This document shows, one piece after another, positions 5,354-5,429 of a stretch of 5,429 nt of DNA; position 1 is the first letter of the stretch; each line of letters begins with the position of its first letter. The stretch lies in assembly GCA_036351435.1 (NCBI GenBank), contig JAZBPA010000395.1, forward strand, positions 1 through 5,429, in the 5' to 3' direction. The DNA is from JAAUQA01 sp036351435. Its GTDB lineage: Bacteria > Pseudomonadota > Gammaproteobacteria > Competibacterales > Competibacteraceae. The notes under the pieces were generated by a model. The model worked only from the letters and a program-made list of their open reading frames with translations. It ran no database searches and was not told the origin of the DNA. Position numbers and translations under genes: made by a program.

Positions 5354-5429
5354 TAGTTCCAGGGAATGCCTGTCTTCAAAACAAAAATGATACCCATCAG
5401 CGCGCGTCGGTCGTCCAGAGGCGGCCGAC
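5354..5429 (-). pseudogene. Truncated IS5-family transposase (N-terminal fragment)
   Basis: The minus frame entering from the window edge (5427) reads RPPLDDRRALMGIIFVLKTG and then IPWN. This is the conserved N-terminal motif of IS5-family (DUF4096-type) transposases, which normally go on with YLPxELG. Similarity stops exactly where the terminal repeat begins (5353); the open frame then runs on through the repeat and leader to 5104 as meaningless sequence. The rest of the transposase is not found on the other side of the element, so the gene is cut off and inactive. Confidence 0.8.

Noticed and set aside
5104..5397. 97-codon minus-strand ORF as an independent gene
   Set aside because: It is a chimera: the first part is the truncated IS5 transposase and the rest is the terminal repeat and leader read through by chance.

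Overview
The window is almost entirely one mobile element, about 5.17 kb (182-5353), in what looks like a planctomycete genome. Evidence for the host is the partial minus-strand gene at 1-141. Its N-terminus (KTIFLAAIEYYTPEQWEAYL, then a DACG...LRQQV pattern) matches the leader that precedes the kinase domain in many planctomycete serine/threonine protein kinases. No 16S gene or other phylogenetic marker is present, so the assignment rests on that gene and on general gene style.

Layout. 1-141 (minus) is the start of the kinase-like gene, and 142-181 is its short upstream region. 182-226 is the left end of the element: two direct repeats 24 bp apart with a GCTCAG core. Then come five minus-strand genes, transcribed from right to left. 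In transcription order they are a cysteine-rich probable zinc-binding protein (4968-4405, possibly starting further upstream), a ParB/RepB-like protein (4394-3495), an IstA-type DDE transposase (3517-1982), an IstB-type AAA+ ATPase (1989-1165) and a DUF3991/Toprim primase-like protein (1168-212). The genes overlap by 23, 8 and 4 bp, or are 10 bp apart, so they read as one translationally coupled operon. 5104-5309 is a noncoding leader. It holds a perfect 11-bp stem-loop with a T-tract, and a plus-strand extended -10 promoter just upstream of it. 5310-5353 is the right end, an inverted copy of the same 24-bp-period repeats. 5354-5429 (minus) is an IS5-family transposase N-terminus cut off exactly at the element end.

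Interpretation. The inverted ends with internal repeats, the outermost TG...CA, and the istA-istB pair point to the IS21 family. Typical IS21 elements are about 2-2.5 kb and carry only those two genes. This one is about twice that size and carries three extra genes locked into the same operon. The last of them uses a stop codon inside the left terminal repeat, so it belongs to the element and is not flanking DNA. ParB-like gene, transposase and AAA+ ATPase in that order recalls Mu-like transposable phages, while the Toprim protein suggests a nucleic-acid or replication role. The leader may also encode an antisense RNA that covers the first ribosome-binding site. No target-site duplication is seen and the two flanks are unrelated, so the locus has probably been rearranged since insertion.
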